Positions 1-10,364 of a DNA stretch of 64,000 bases are shown in pieces (the first letter of the stretch is position 1; every line of letters begins with the position of its first letter). This DNA is from a virus: the IMG/VR virus record IMGVR_UViG_3300007609_001486, positions 18,511 to 82,510 of that record; one strand, written 5' to 3'. The position numbers were made by a program, and so were the translations under genes. The notes under the pieces are model-generated. The model was not told the origin of the DNA. It saw only the letters and a program-made list of their open reading frames with translations, and did not search any database.

Positions 1-3000
1 AATTGGAACGAACTACAACCGGGCGCAACCGTGGATGTATATGAATGGGTAGAATCTAATTTATTGCCCAGTAGTTGGGACAGTATAACAAACACCGCTC
101 AAGGGGATGTGCTAGGCATTACAGGTGTAACACTATACGGCAACGACAGATACAGCAAACGTTTTACCTATGACAGAGAAAGTCAGACATTCAGAGAAGT
201 GTACTATTATTGGGTAAAGAACAAAAGAACAGTGCCTAATATAGAAGGCAGAACGCTTTCTGCATTGGATATTGCGAGGCTTATTGCTCAACCAAGGGAA
301 CAAGGCTATCGTCATGTAAATTTCTTGTCCGACAACAGATTGGTTTTAAACAACTGCAAGCCTTTGATAGAAAACGAAGATGTGGTTTTGAATATCGATT
401 ATGTTTTGGACAAATTGGATGACCAAAACACTCACAGTGCCTATCAGATAATCACAGATGGTTTAGCATCCAGTGTTCCGCACACTGACATCGAACAGAA
501 ATGGTTTGACAGTTTGATAGGCGTAGATAAAAATCAAAAGTCTGTTCCAGACATCAGCCTACCTGAAAATCAAAAATACGGTGTACAAACAAGACCTCGC
601 CAGTCAATGTTTAGAAACAGACCTGAGGCACTTAAACAGGTTATTACGAGAACAAATATTGCGTTAGAATCTAACTTGATTGTAGATGACAGAGACATCA
701 GTGATTTGTTACAAGCAGACGAGATTCCTAACCAAGCGTCTGGTCTTTACGATCTAAGTGTTGATACAAAAGACGAAATGCTGCTTTTAGGCGTTAAGTT
801 CACACAAGCCGAATTAAAGCCGGTTATAATAAACGGAAGAATTATAAGGGTAGAAATCATAAACAGAGGTAGAGGTTATAAACTTCCGCCTTCTTATGTT
901 GTGCAAGGAACTGGTTCAGAAGCAGCAATTGACCTTGATATCAATAATCTTGGCCAGATAACTGCTGCCAGGGTAACCAATCCTGGAAAAAATTATGATG
1001 GTAACACAAAAATAACAGTAAGGCCTTTTGCGGTTTTGGTCAACACCGATGAGGATGCACAAGGCAGATGGTCCATTTACAATTACCAATCTGACAATGA
1101 TAGTTGGTTTAGAACACGTATTCAAACCTTCGATGTAAGCAGATATTGGGAGTATGCAGATTGGTATGATCAAGGATTCAATCAACTCTCAGAAATTGAT
1201 CATTATGTTGATGCACAGTATCAACTAAATGCGTTAGAGGATAACATAGGGGATACAATTAAAATAGCCAATGTGGGATCTGGAGGATGGTTGCTTCTCA
1301 GAAAAATAAACAATACCGATCAAAACTCCGCTGTGGACTACGAAGTAGTGGGCAGACAGAACGGAACAATCCAGTTCAAAGCCAGCTTGTATGATTACAA
1401 TCTAGGAGGTCCAGGCTTTGATAATCGCAGTTTTGGAGAATTATTCTATGATGATACTCCCACTACCGAACTGAGGATTATTCTAGAAACCATAAGAGAT
1501 AAATTGTTTACAGGAAATCTGCGCACAGAATATAACCAGCTATTCATAGCCAGTCTACGTTATGTTTTGAACGAGCAAAAAAATCCAGATTGGTTTTTCA
1601 AAACCAGCTTTGTGAAATTAGCCCACTCAGCAGGCACCCTAGACCAAGATTTGACCTATAATTTTGACAACCTTCAAAGCTATGTAGATTATGTGAATGA
1701 AGTAAAACCGTTCAGTACCGTAGTTAGAGAATTTGTAAGTCATTATACCAAGAATGAAGATTCAAACACTTCAGTGTCTGACTTTGATTTGCCTGCGTCC
1801 TACAACTTGTTGTCAGAAAAAATAGAGCCTGTGGATGTGTTTGTAACCGAAGGCATTGCTGTGCACGACAGCGAATTGCTGGAAAAATATCCTAGGAAGT
1901 ATTGGTTGGATAATTTTGGCTATTCGATAACAGAAATATCTTTGATAGATGGAGGTAGCTTATATACTACCGCTCCTAGGGTAACCATAACCGGCGGGTT
2001 TGGCAAAGGTGCAAAAGCCCAGGCGTTTATTGGATATGGCAGTGTTACAAAGATAATTGTAACCCATCCTGGCACCGGATACACAAAGCGCCCGACGGTG
2101 GAAATTCAACCTCCGCCTAATTCAGCTGGTACTACAGCAAGAGCAGTTGCGAATTTAGGAGATTCGCCTGTAAGATCAGTTAGCACAAGATTGAAATTTG
2201 ACAGAAATACTATTTCGAATCTTTATACAGCTGAGACTCTTGCAGAGACAGAAATATTCACGGGCACGGGTGCAGACACAGACTTCACTTTGAAATGGCC
2301 AATGGATTTAAAAACCACCAGTATCTCTGTAACCATTGACGGACAGGACATTTTCCAAAGCCAATTTGAAATTGAAAACACAATTGACAGTAGTAAATCC
2401 TATACCAGACAGCTTGGAAAAATCAGATTTGCTAATCCTCCTGCTAAAGATGCTGTGATTATAATAAATTATCACAAGAATATTTCTTTGCTTAATGCGG
2501 TTGACAGAATAAAATTTGCATATACTCCGGATACAGGAATGTTTGGTGCACCGAAACTAGACGAGAACAAGTACGATTATAGTCAGCTAATGGAAGGCGT
2601 AGACTTTGGCGGAGTGGAAATCAAGAGCTTTGATTTTGTTACCAGTTCTGGTTGGGACACAGAAGGTTGGTTCAACGACATTTGGGACGACGCTGAACCA
2701 CCAGAAGACGAAGTTGTAACACTGGATGACTCCACAAATATTATCATATTAAACGAGCCTCTAGAAGACGGTGTAACATACAACATATATCGTGTAAGTT
2801 ATAAGGTTAACACAGACGGCATAGAAGAAATATACTCTAACGTAAGATTGGACGATCCAAACTTCGGCACGCCAGGCCAGACAAATTTAAATGCTGTGTG
2901 TGCGCCTTTACAAGGAGACGGAAGTACCCAAGTGGTGGATTTGGATGACCTTGGAATTCGCGTAGATCCCCAGGCAGAAGAAGACAGGGTCACAATTGTT

Positions 3001-3936
3001 GTGAGAAAAACTACTAGCGATGGCGCTATGACTCCGGATAGAAACATTTATGATGCAGACATAGATGGTGGTAGGTTAGATTATGGTAATGCAAAAGGTG
3101 TAAATGCGGAAGAAATTGTTATAGATGGCGACGGATTCGTCACCGAATTCAATGCCGGCGGCGTAGAAGAACTGGTTCCTGGACAGATATTGGATACTTT
3201 AGATATGCAAGTCACAACCAAAGGAGATGACTCAAGCACCGTGGTTAAGTATAGAATATTCAAAGACATATTGAACAGAACCAGTTATAAGAGAATTGAC
3301 ACGGCCGCCACTGTATTGACAGAGGCCCTAGGACAAGATGATCTCAGCATTGTGGTTGAAAGCACAGAAAACTTGCCCACTCCAAATCGTAATCGTAATT
3401 TACCAGGCGTGATTTGGTTAGGAAAAGAAAGAATAGAATATTTTGTAAAAGAAGAAAACAAGCTGAGACAAATACGCAGGGGTACACTAGGGACCGGAGT
3501 TGCAAATGTCCATCCAGTAGGCACGGAAGTATATGACCAAAGTGCGCTGAAAAACATACCATATAGAGATCTAGAACAAACTCAAACTGCAACTAATGTA
3601 GACGAAGTTGTGCTTAATTTCCGTCCTGCATCAGCCTCAGAATTTGAGATGTTTGTTAACGGAATTCGTTTAAATGGGCGCGATGTTGCTGAGTTTGATC
3701 CTGCTAAAGATCAAGATTCCCCAGAAGGCGATGTAATTCGCGCGGCAGATTTTGAATTGGATTACTCCAGCGAAGATGGAGATGTCAAGGTAATAATAAC
3801 GAATTCTGATATTTTGGAAATGTCCACAAAAAATATCGTTATCGTAAGAAAGGCAGGCAGCCTATGGCAAAACCGCGGAGAGTCACTGGCTGAAACAAAT
3901 ACAAATATAGGATTTTTCTTAAGATCTGGAAACTAA
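1..3936 (+). CDS. Large virion structural protein, 5'-truncated by the window
   Basis: The reading frame is open from base 1, so the true start lies upstream; the GTG at 31 is only the first in-window start codon. More than 1,300 residues are visible. Two copies of a glycine-rich beta module, with a G-x-G-Y-x-x-x-P pattern followed by V-x-I, sit near residues 270-340 and 640-710. Further repeated-looking beta modules lie near 745-830 and 1190-1280. No enzyme motif or membrane segment is visible. Such modular proteins occur in the tails and baseplates of T4-like marine phages, and the tail-fibre genes immediately downstream support a tail or baseplate role. The exact part of the virion is not recognisable. 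It ends at TAA just inside the late-promoter motif of the next gene. Confidence 0.75.
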   Translation, partial: NWNELQPGATVDVYEWVESNLLPSSWDSITNTAQGDVLGITGVTLYGNDRYSKRFTYDRESQTFREVYYYWVKNKRTVPNIEGRTLSALDIARLIAQPREQGYRHVNFLSDNRLVLNNCKPLIENEDVVLNIDYVLDKLDDQNTHSAYQIITDGLASSVPHTDIEQKWFDSLIGVDKNQKSVPDISLPENQKYGVQTRPRQSMFRNRPEALKQVITRTNIALESNLIVDDRDISDLLQADEIPNQASGLYDLSVDTKDEMLLLGVKFTQAELKPVIINGRIIRVEIINRGRGYKLPPSYVVQGTGSEAAIDLDINNLGQITAARVTNPGKNYDGNTKITVRPFAVLVNTDEDAQGRWSIYNYQSDNDSWFRTRIQTFDVSRYWEYADWYDQGFNQLSEIDHYVDAQYQLNALEDNIGDTIKIANVGSGGWLLLRKINNTDQNSAVDYEVVGRQNGTIQFKASLYDYNLGGPGFDNRSFGELFYDDTPTTELRIILETIRDKLFTGNLRTEYNQLFIASLRYVLNEQKNPDWFFKTSFVKLAHSAGTLDQDLTYNFDNLQSYVDYVNEVKPFSTVVREFVSHYTKNEDSNTSVSDFDLPASYNLLSEKIEPVDVFVTEGIAVHDSELLEKYPRKYWLDNFGYSITEISLIDGGSLYTTAPRVTITGGFGKGAKAQAFIGYGSVTKIIVTHPGTGYTKRPTVEIQPPPNSAGTTARAVANLGDSPVRSVSTRLKFDRNTISNLYTAETLAETEIFTGTGADTDFTLKWPMDLKTTSISVTIDGQDIFQSQFEIENTIDSSKSYTRQLGKIRFANPPAKDAVIIINYHKNISLLNAVDRIKFAYTPDTGMFGAPKLDENKYDYSQLMEGVDFGGVEIKSFDFVTSSGWDTEGWFNDIWDDAEPPEDEVVTLDDSTNIIILNEPLEDGVTYNIYRVSYKVNTDGIEEIYSNVRLDDPNFGTPGQTNLNAVCAPLQGDGSTQVVDLDDLGIRVDPQAEEDRVTIVVRKTTSDGAMTPDRNIYDADIDGGRLDYGNAKGVNAEEIVIDGDGFVTEFNAGGVEELVPGQILDTLDMQVTTKGDDSSTVVKYRIFKDILNRTSYKRIDTAATVLTEALGQDDLSIVVESTENLPTPNRNRNLPGVIWLGKERIEYFVKEENKLRQIRRGTLGTGVANVHPVGTEVYDQSALKNIPYRDLEQTQTATNVDEVVLNFRPASASEFEMFVNGIRLNGRDVAEFDPAKDQDSPEGDVIRAADFELDYSSEDGDVKVIITNSDILEMSTKNIVIVRKAGSLWQNRGESLAETNTNIGFFLRSGN

Positions 3937-3942
3937 TAAATA
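3935..3942 (+). promoter_or_regulatory. T4-type late promoter motif (AATAAATA)
   Basis: AATAAATA overlaps the stop codon of the preceding gene. With T4 spacing, transcription would start near 3948 and give a leader of about 14 nt that contains AGGAAA before the ATG at 3962. This matches the NATAAATA late motif of T4-like phages. Confidence 0.55.
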
Positions 3943-3961
3943 CACGTATAGGAAAACACAA

Positions 3962-4576
3962 ATGAACAGTCTAAAAGATTTAAATGGAATTTCAGTGCAA
4001 GGTCATATAAAAATCTATGATCCGCAGAGCCAAGAAATTTACATCGAAAAAAGAAATGCAATCCATTACGAAAATATGAGTGTGGCCTTGGCAGAAAGTA
4101 TTGCTAATCTAGGTCAAGGATTTATCTACGAAATCAGTTTCGGAAATGGAGGAACCAGTGTTGACCCAACCGGAATAATAGCATACTTGACTCCTAACAG
4201 CACCGGAACCAACGCAGATTTATACAATCAGACATATTCCAAAGTGGTAGTAGATGACGGTACGCTGAACACAAATCCTGCACAGAACTTTATTGAAACA
4301 AGACATGTAAGCGGAACGAATTACACAGATGTTTTGGTAAGCGTGTTGCTAGACTACGATGAACCAGAAGGCCAAGAAGCCTTTGATAATGCCACTGATA
4401 TGGAGAGTAATTTTGTGTTCGACGAACTCGGACTGAGAAGCAGATCCGCCGACCCTAATGGCACCGGTAGGCTTATCACCCATGTGATTTTTCATCCCGT
4501 GCAAAAAAGTCTCAACAGACAAATTCAAATCGATTACACTGTGCGAATTCAAAGTCTGAGCGGAGGTAATCTATAA
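3962..4576 (+). CDS. Virion structural protein, 204 aa
   Basis: This compact protein has no transmembrane segment and is rich in beta-prone, Asn/Thr/Gly-rich sequence. It begins with a module around G-H-I-K-I-Y-D and ends with a strand-rich stretch (I-D-Y-T-V-R-I-Q). It sits between the giant structural gene and the collar-type fibre gene, behind its own late promoter, and its stop codon shares one base with the next ATG (TAATG). Similar short proteins lie beside tail-fibre genes in T4-like marine phages. I cannot assign a T4 gene equivalent. A baseplate or tail-fibre connector is the likeliest role, by position only. Confidence 0.6.
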   Translation: MNSLKDLNGISVQGHIKIYDPQSQEIYIEKRNAIHYENMSVALAESIANLGQGFIYEISFGNGGTSVDPTGIIAYLTPNSTGTNADLYNQTYSKVVVDDGTLNTNPAQNFIETRHVSGTNYTDVLVSVLLDYDEPEGQEAFDNATDMESNFVFDELGLRSRSADPNGTGRLITHVIFHPVQKSLNRQIQIDYTVRIQSLSGGNL

Positions 4577-6927
4577 TGCCCTACAGTATTAGATTCACAG
4601 ATTTTCAAAACAAAGGCGAAATAGTAGTAGAAGATAGCACGTTAAACACAGACACAAGCCTAAGCATTCCTGGCAAAGGTGCCACAGGATATGGAAAATC
4701 TGTGGCAGAGAATTTCCTACATCTTCTAGAAAATTTCGCAGGGTCTAATGAACCTACTAATCCGATAGAAGGTCAACTATGGTACGACACTAGCAATGGT
4801 GTCGACCAACTTAAAATTTATGATGCTACCCAATGGAGAACTGCTAGCGGATTTACCAAAAGTGGAAGCCAACCTGCCGCGTCACAGAGCGAAGCAGGAG
4901 ATCTATGGGTAGATGTTAACAACCAACAATTATTTGTTTACACCGGAAACAGTTGGCAACTTATTGGACCAGAATTTGGTTCGGGTTTGCTTACTGGAGG
5001 CCAGGCAGAAAAAGTCATTGACATTGACAATATTGAAAGACAGGTATTCACTGTAAAGATTGACGATGTACCTTTTCTAATCTTAAGTGGCATTGAGTTC
5101 ACTCCAAAAGCCAAAATTCCAGGATTTACAACTATCAAACAGGGGTTCAACCTAAAGAATGACAATCCACTGGTCGCAAATAATCCCATTAAATTTGTCG
5201 GTGTAGCAGAATCTGCTAAATCTTTGACCGTAGAAACAGATTCAGGGTCACAGAATGTGCAGTCTGAAAACTTTATTAGAAAAGACGCCCCTGGGATAAT
5301 AGATGAGACGCTGAAAATTAAGAACAATGCAGGTATTAATGTAGGAGTTGATGATCAATTTGGTCTAGTAATTAACCAGAACAGTGTTGAGTTGCGCAAT
5401 AATGTAAACGTAAGTTCTGTAGACGTCATCCTCAGGGATAGAAATGCATTTAATAACATTCTCAGGGTCAAAAGTGATAAAAGAGTGGGCATTAATAATT
5501 TGGCGCCTGAAGCTGAGTTGGATGTGGTGGGTAACATCAAAGTATCTCCATTTTCTGACAATGTTGACAGCGGAAAAATTCTAATCACAAACAAGACAGA
5601 CAGCACTGCATTTGACAGCGGTTCATTTGTCACACAAGGCGGCGCTGGCGTTGCGATGAATTTGAATGTAGGCGCCGATCTAGGAGTGAACGGGGTGAGC
5701 ACATTCAACAACGATCTTAAACCGTTACCTGGTAGCCGTCCTAACATAGGCGAGCAGTCTAACATCTTTGGAAATGTATATGCGGACAGTTTTGTAGGAA
5801 ATCTGCAAGGAGATGTAACTGGCAGACTGAGTGGTATATCTGAGTTCGCAAACCAGCTTACTAATGCTACAACCTTCAACGTTAATGGTGATGTGGAAAG
5901 TGACAGTTTTGATTTTGACGGCGCAACCGGCGGCAACACCAAGACATTTAATATTTCTATCAAAAACAGTTTTATTGCAAACAAAACACAGATAAGCAGT
6001 GTGGATAATTCAGACGAATTAATCGTAAACAAGGTCACTGGTAACACAGGTGTGTTTAAAGTAAGCAAGATTGATTTCTTAAAAAGTGTGCCGGTTACTC
6101 CGATAGGAACTCTAGTACCTTACGCAGGACAAACTGCGCCCACAGGTTGGTTGTTATGTGACGGTTCTGTGGTTCTTAAGAGCGATTACAACGATTTATG
6201 GCAAACTATCGGCCACAGTTTTAGAGATCCTACCCTGCTCGAAGACGGCGGCGCACTCAGTTTTGCGTTACCTGACATGCGAGGCCGTTTCCCATTAGGT
6301 GTAGACAACATGGGCGGCCAAGCGGCAAACAGAGTAACTAGTTCAATCCAGAGTTTTACAAATGTGCGTGGCGAAAACACGATTGGAACGGGCTTCAATG
6401 CTGTGTTTAATGTGCAGTCCAGCGTGGGTGTATATAGTGTACAAATTGCACAGGCAGGACAAAACTATCAAGTAGGTGACAGAATTTTAATCACAGGTGA
6501 CATATTCGGTGGTGCTAGTCCTACCCACGATCTTGCAATTACAGTTACTAATGTTACTAATGGTGCAATTACGAATTTTACATTCGATGGTACAGCGTTC
6601 CAAGGCGCTGGGCCAGATCAAGTAGGATCTAATGCTGGACTTCAAAGCAGAGCAATTGAAGTAAGGAATCTGCCAGAGCACGAGCACGACTTACAAGGCG
6701 ATCAAAGCCAATTCTATGCAGTTTCACAAAGACCGCAAGATCCCGATAATCCGGGACAATTGCAAACAGATAACGATGCTATTCCTATTGCGCTTGAGCC
6801 AGGCGCTACAGGATTCCAAGGTGTTCCTAACACAGGGGGCGTAGACGCATCTACTACGCTGGGAGTGCCACTTAATGTAATGAATCCGTATTTGGCTTTG
6901 AATTATCTAATTTATGCAGGGACCTAA
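4576..6927 (+). CDS. Tail fibre protein with phage tail-collar domain
   Basis: This 783-aa receptor-binding or fibre protein shares its N-terminal 120 residues with the next two genes (G-Y-G-K, E-N-F-L-x-L-L-E-N-F-A, G-Q-L-W-Y-D-T). That region is probably the attachment module. The middle has repeats typical of fibre shafts (G-N-I-K-V, A-D-S-F-V-G-N-L-Q-G-D-V-T-G). Near residues 503-580 lies a tail-collar domain: P-I-G-T-L-V-P-Y-A-G, then W-L-L-C-D-G, then L-P-D-M-R-G-R-F-P-L-G. A Gly-rich insertion (residues about 615-680) follows, then a His-rich E-H-E-H-D segment and a C-terminal N-Y-L-I-Y-A-G-T typical of collar fibre ends. It is located outside the cell on the virion. Closely packed neighbours suggest one late operon. 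Confidence 0.85.
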   Translation: MPYSIRFTDFQNKGEIVVEDSTLNTDTSLSIPGKGATGYGKSVAENFLHLLENFAGSNEPTNPIEGQLWYDTSNGVDQLKIYDATQWRTASGFTKSGSQPAASQSEAGDLWVDVNNQQLFVYTGNSWQLIGPEFGSGLLTGGQAEKVIDIDNIERQVFTVKIDDVPFLILSGIEFTPKAKIPGFTTIKQGFNLKNDNPLVANNPIKFVGVAESAKSLTVETDSGSQNVQSENFIRKDAPGIIDETLKIKNNAGINVGVDDQFGLVINQNSVELRNNVNVSSVDVILRDRNAFNNILRVKSDKRVGINNLAPEAELDVVGNIKVSPFSDNVDSGKILITNKTDSTAFDSGSFVTQGGAGVAMNLNVGADLGVNGVSTFNNDLKPLPGSRPNIGEQSNIFGNVYADSFVGNLQGDVTGRLSGISEFANQLTNATTFNVNGDVESDSFDFDGATGGNTKTFNISIKNSFIANKTQISSVDNSDELIVNKVTGNTGVFKVSKIDFLKSVPVTPIGTLVPYAGQTAPTGWLLCDGSVVLKSDYNDLWQTIGHSFRDPTLLEDGGALSFALPDMRGRFPLGVDNMGGQAANRVTSSIQSFTNVRGENTIGTGFNAVFNVQSSVGVYSVQIAQAGQNYQVGDRILITGDIFGGASPTHDLAITVTNVTNGAITNFTFDGTAFQGAGPDQVGSNAGLQSRAIEVRNLPEHEHDLQGDQSQFYAVSQRPQDPDNPGQLQTDNDAIPIALEPGATGFQGVPNTGGVDASTTLGVPLNVMNPYLALNYLIYAGT

Positions 6928-6929
6928 AC

Positions 6930-8798
6930 ATGAGTTATCAACTTAATAAGACAGACGGCACAATATTAGTTGAATTAGTAGATGGAAGATTAGATACTAG
7001 TTCAACAAATTTAACTTTAGTAGGAAGGGGGTATCGTGGATACGGTGAAGTCTTCAATGAAAACTTCATAAAACTTCTAGAAAATTTTGCAAACACTTCT
7101 GCACCAAGTAATCCTCTTAGGGGACAAATATGGTGGGATACTGCAAACGATAAACTAAACATTTGGACAGGAGATCAATGGCGGGCGAATGCAGAGCCTT
7201 ACGTGCAGGCCACACAGCCACTAGACTTGTTGCCGGGGGAATTTTGGTATAACAGCAGAGATAACCAATTGTTCTTCACAAATAATTCTAGTGATCCTGT
7301 ATTGATAGGTCCTTCATTTACATCCAGTCAGGGAAAAAGCGGTCTTTTTGTTGAAAATATATTAAGTGCTGAAAATCAAACTTTCGCTATTGTTAAATTA
7401 TTTATTGCTAATTTAGCAGTTGGAGTTTTCAGCAACAGTGAATTTACTCCTGCTATTGAAAATAGAATCGAGGAATTAGTATCGGCCGATAACCCCTTGG
7501 GAATTATTTTCAAAGGTTTTAATGCGTTTGACAAGGCACAATTCAAATACATAGGCACCGCCGAAAATGCTACAAAGCTTGAAGCACCTGACGGAAGTTT
7601 GATTTCTGCAGATCAATTCTTGAGAGCGGATCAAAATTCTCTCATGCGCGGATCTTTGGAAATTAGAAACCAAAATGGATTGGTGTTCTCAACCGCAGGC
7701 GCAAGATATGTAAACATGCGACCTCAAGGGGAAAACTTTTTCATAGAAAATCAGCTAGCAAATTCCGACATTGCGTTAAGAGTGCGATCACAAAAATTTC
7801 AAGGTAGTATTGTAAATGCTTTGTATGTGGATGCTAGCGAAGGCAGGATTGGAATTTTCAACAGAAGCCGCTTACCGGCATACACATTGGATGTAGAAGG
7901 GGATATCAGAGTTACAGGCGACTTGTTAGTAGAAGGGACCAATTTAATAACCCAGACAGAAACAGTGCAGATTGAGGACAAAAATCTAGAGATTGGCCTT
8001 GTCTCAAGTCCGACAGATACTACAGCAGCCGATGGCGGCATCATTCTTAAAGGCACAACGGATAAAACAATCCTGTGGAAGCAAGATACCGGATCTTGGA
8101 CGTTCAGTGAAAGCATTAATATTGATGATGCAGGAAATAGCTTATCAATAAATGGGAGCGAAAAGCTTTCTAACAACGCACTCACAAACATAGAATTTGC
8201 CACAGATTTAAAAGAAATTGGCACTTTGGAATTCTTGAATGTGGATAATATTGGCATTGATGGAAATGATATCAGCAGCAGTTCTAATTTGCAATTAACA
8301 GCTGCGGATGATATTATCCTTACCACTACAGGACCAATGCAGTTTGCATCACCCAGACAGATCAAAAACGTTGCAACTCCAACAGGAGTAAATGATGTAA
8401 CTAACAAAGCATATGTAGATTCTGAGATTGAATTGAGTCCAATAGTGATGACCTGGGATGTTACAGGATTAGATACAATACCCACATTCCTACTGGATTT
8501 GGCCGAATTTATAGACGACTTATATCCAGCGAACACAGCAAATGTGGGCAAGGTAGCTAGGTTACATACTTACAGCTACTCAGCAGTATCCTATACAGTG
8601 CCAAGCACCATTGCAAATGTGTTAGTAGATGCTAACGGCACATTGAATCAACAGGTAGTAGAAGCAATAGCATTTCAAAATATTCCATTTGGTAACCCCA
8701 ATAGGAAGCTAGAAGAATTTGAAGTACAGTTGGTTGATCCAGGCACAGGAACACCTGTTCCTACATGGGTTCATCAGTCTACATTGCGAGATTATTAA
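6930..8798 (+). CDS. Tail fibre protein, 622 aa
   Basis: The N-terminus repeats the module of the preceding fibre gene: G-Y-R-G-Y-G-E, then F-I-K-L-L-E-N-F-A, then G-Q-I-W-W-D. The middle contains the fibre-shaft pattern L-D-V-E-G-D-I-R-V-T-G-D-L-L-V-E-G. A T-N-K-A-Y-V-D motif, common near the ends of phage fibre shafts, lies near residue 490. No tail-collar domain or chaperone domain is visible, so it is a second, different fibre. The start is two bases after the preceding stop codon, which suggests translational coupling. Confidence 0.8.
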   Translation: MSYQLNKTDGTILVELVDGRLDTSSTNLTLVGRGYRGYGEVFNENFIKLLENFANTSAPSNPLRGQIWWDTANDKLNIWTGDQWRANAEPYVQATQPLDLLPGEFWYNSRDNQLFFTNNSSDPVLIGPSFTSSQGKSGLFVENILSAENQTFAIVKLFIANLAVGVFSNSEFTPAIENRIEELVSADNPLGIIFKGFNAFDKAQFKYIGTAENATKLEAPDGSLISADQFLRADQNSLMRGSLEIRNQNGLVFSTAGARYVNMRPQGENFFIENQLANSDIALRVRSQKFQGSIVNALYVDASEGRIGIFNRSRLPAYTLDVEGDIRVTGDLLVEGTNLITQTETVQIEDKNLEIGLVSSPTDTTAADGGIILKGTTDKTILWKQDTGSWTFSESINIDDAGNSLSINGSEKLSNNALTNIEFATDLKEIGTLEFLNVDNIGIDGNDISSSSNLQLTAADDIILTTTGPMQFASPRQIKNVATPTGVNDVTNKAYVDSEIELSPIVMTWDVTGLDTIPTFLLDLAEFIDDLYPANTANVGKVARLHTYSYSAVSYTVPSTIANVLVDANGTLNQQVVEAIAFQNIPFGNPNRKLEEFEVQLVDPGTGTPVPTWVHQSTLRDY

Positions 8799-8806
8799 GA
8801 TAAATA
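8799..8806 (+). promoter_or_regulatory. Possible late promoter motif (GATAAATA)
   Basis: GATAAATA partly overlaps the end of the preceding gene. It would place +1 near 8812 and a leader of about 22 nt, with a purine stretch (CAGGGG), before ATG 8834. It fits NATAAATA, with G at the first position. Confidence 0.45.
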
Positions 8807-8833
8807 TACTTTATAACAGGGGTTAAAAAAACA

Positions 8834-10354
8834 ATGGCTTACCAAATTGACAGATTCGACAATTCTTTGCTTACCACAGTTGAGGATGGAACGCTTGATC
8901 AAACAACCAATTTAAAATTTATTGGAAAAAATTATGCCGGTTATGGCGAAATACAAAACGAAAATTTTCTTTTCCTTTTAGAAAATTTTGCAGGCGGAAA
9001 TGCACCTACTAGAGCAATCCGTGGACAGCTTTGGTTCGACACAGCAGAAACAAAATTGAAATATTTTGTTGCAAGCGATGGAGCCGATCCTGGTGTAGGA
9101 TATTGGAAAAGCACAGGTGGATCCAGCGTATCAGCTTCCCAACCAACAGGACTTACAGAAGGCGATTTTTGGTGGGACAGCATCAATGGACAGTTATATG
9201 TCCGCAACGCTGACGGCAATTTTGTGCTTATCGGTCCACAATTGGCAGGCAGTGGCGTAACCAGTATGGTAAGTGATGAAGTGCAGGACAGTTCAGGTGT
9301 TTTGAGAAGCATAATCAAAGCGGTTGTAAATGATGATGTAATTTATATTATAAGCCCTACGGAGTTCTCACTCAACGAATTAACTCCGATAGAAGGGTAT
9401 GATAGGATTAAAAAAGGACTTACATTAAAGTGGACCAAAGTCTTAGATAATGGCGTTACAAACAGCGTAGGCGATAATACTAAAAATTACGAATTCCACG
9501 GCACTGCCTCTAATGCGCAGAAACTAGGCGGAGTAGCATTTGACCAGTTTGTCCTCAAGAGTAATCTTAACTTTTCAGGGTTGGTTGCTTTTGACGATGC
9601 AGGCTTAACCGTAGGTAATAATGTAATAAGAATTTACACCGAAGACACTGATAAAGGTGTAATTGGAAATCAAATCAGTGCATCTAACAGTGAAATTAGA
9701 ATCAAAACCACAGACGGCTCTGGAACTGCAACACATACATGGACTTTCGATATCACCGGGTTCAAACCAAAGCAAGACAATGCATTTGACATTGGCGGAG
9801 CAAACAATCGAGTCAAGGAAATCTATGCCGAACGTCTCAGAGGAGAAGCAGACGAATCCCGCACATTAAGAACTGACGGTGCATCTACCACACACGTTTC
9901 GGCTGATGTAGCGGCTACTCCTGAAAAAATTGCAACCAGAGACAGTAACGGTAATATCAACGCAAATCTTTTCCAAGGCACTGCAACGCAAGCTAGATTT
10001 GCTGACTTGGCAGAAAAATATACCACAGGCGAAGAGCTATCAGTAGGCACAGCGGTTGCAGTTTGTGCACACGGTGATCACGAAGTTCATCCAGCAAAGG
10101 CAAGCGATATATGCGTTGGCGTAATTTCACACAAGCCTGCATATTTGATGAACGCAGAAGCAGAAGGGCAAGCAGTAGGATTGAAAGGCAGGGTTCCTGT
10201 TAGGGTAACAGGACCAGTGTCAAAAGGCATGGCTGTGTATGCATACGATAATGGCGTATGTTCAACGATTGCCAGTGCTGCACTGGTAGGTATAGCATTG
10301 GAAACAAATCAAGACGAGGGCGAAAAACTAGTAGAGTGTATACTTAAAGTATAA
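8834..10354 (+). CDS. Tail fibre protein, 506 aa
   Basis: This is the third member of the local fibre family, with the shared N-terminal module (K-N-Y-A-G-Y-G-E, F-L-F-L-L-E-N-F-A, G-Q-L-W-F-D-T) in the first 70 residues. Its C-terminal 130 residues differ from its two siblings: A-D-L-A-E-K-Y followed by a compact small-residue domain (V-G-V-I-S, G-R-V-P-V-R-V-T-G, G-I-A-L-E-T). This kind of C-terminus is known in structural proteins of T4-like cyanophages and could be a trimerising tip. It has its own possible late promoter upstream. Role: virion fibre, receptor unknown. Confidence 0.8.
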   Translation: MAYQIDRFDNSLLTTVEDGTLDQTTNLKFIGKNYAGYGEIQNENFLFLLENFAGGNAPTRAIRGQLWFDTAETKLKYFVASDGADPGVGYWKSTGGSSVSASQPTGLTEGDFWWDSINGQLYVRNADGNFVLIGPQLAGSGVTSMVSDEVQDSSGVLRSIIKAVVNDDVIYIISPTEFSLNELTPIEGYDRIKKGLTLKWTKVLDNGVTNSVGDNTKNYEFHGTASNAQKLGGVAFDQFVLKSNLNFSGLVAFDDAGLTVGNNVIRIYTEDTDKGVIGNQISASNSEIRIKTTDGSGTATHTWTFDITGFKPKQDNAFDIGGANNRVKEIYAERLRGEADESRTLRTDGASTTHVSADVAATPEKIATRDSNGNINANLFQGTATQARFADLAEKYTTGEELSVGTAVAVCAHGDHEVHPAKASDICVGVISHKPAYLMNAEAEGQAVGLKGRVPVRVTGPVSKGMAVYAYDNGVCSTIASAALVGIALETNQDEGEKLVECILKV

Positions 10355-10364
10355 GGAATAGGTT

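Noticed and set aside
5355-6068. Long open frame on the minus strand inside the collar fibre gene
   Set aside because: It is a shadow of the plus-strand gene: Ser/Leu/Pro-rich composition, no ribosome-binding site, and it lies wholly inside a gene with a clear collar domain. The same holds for the long minus frame at 7799-8551.
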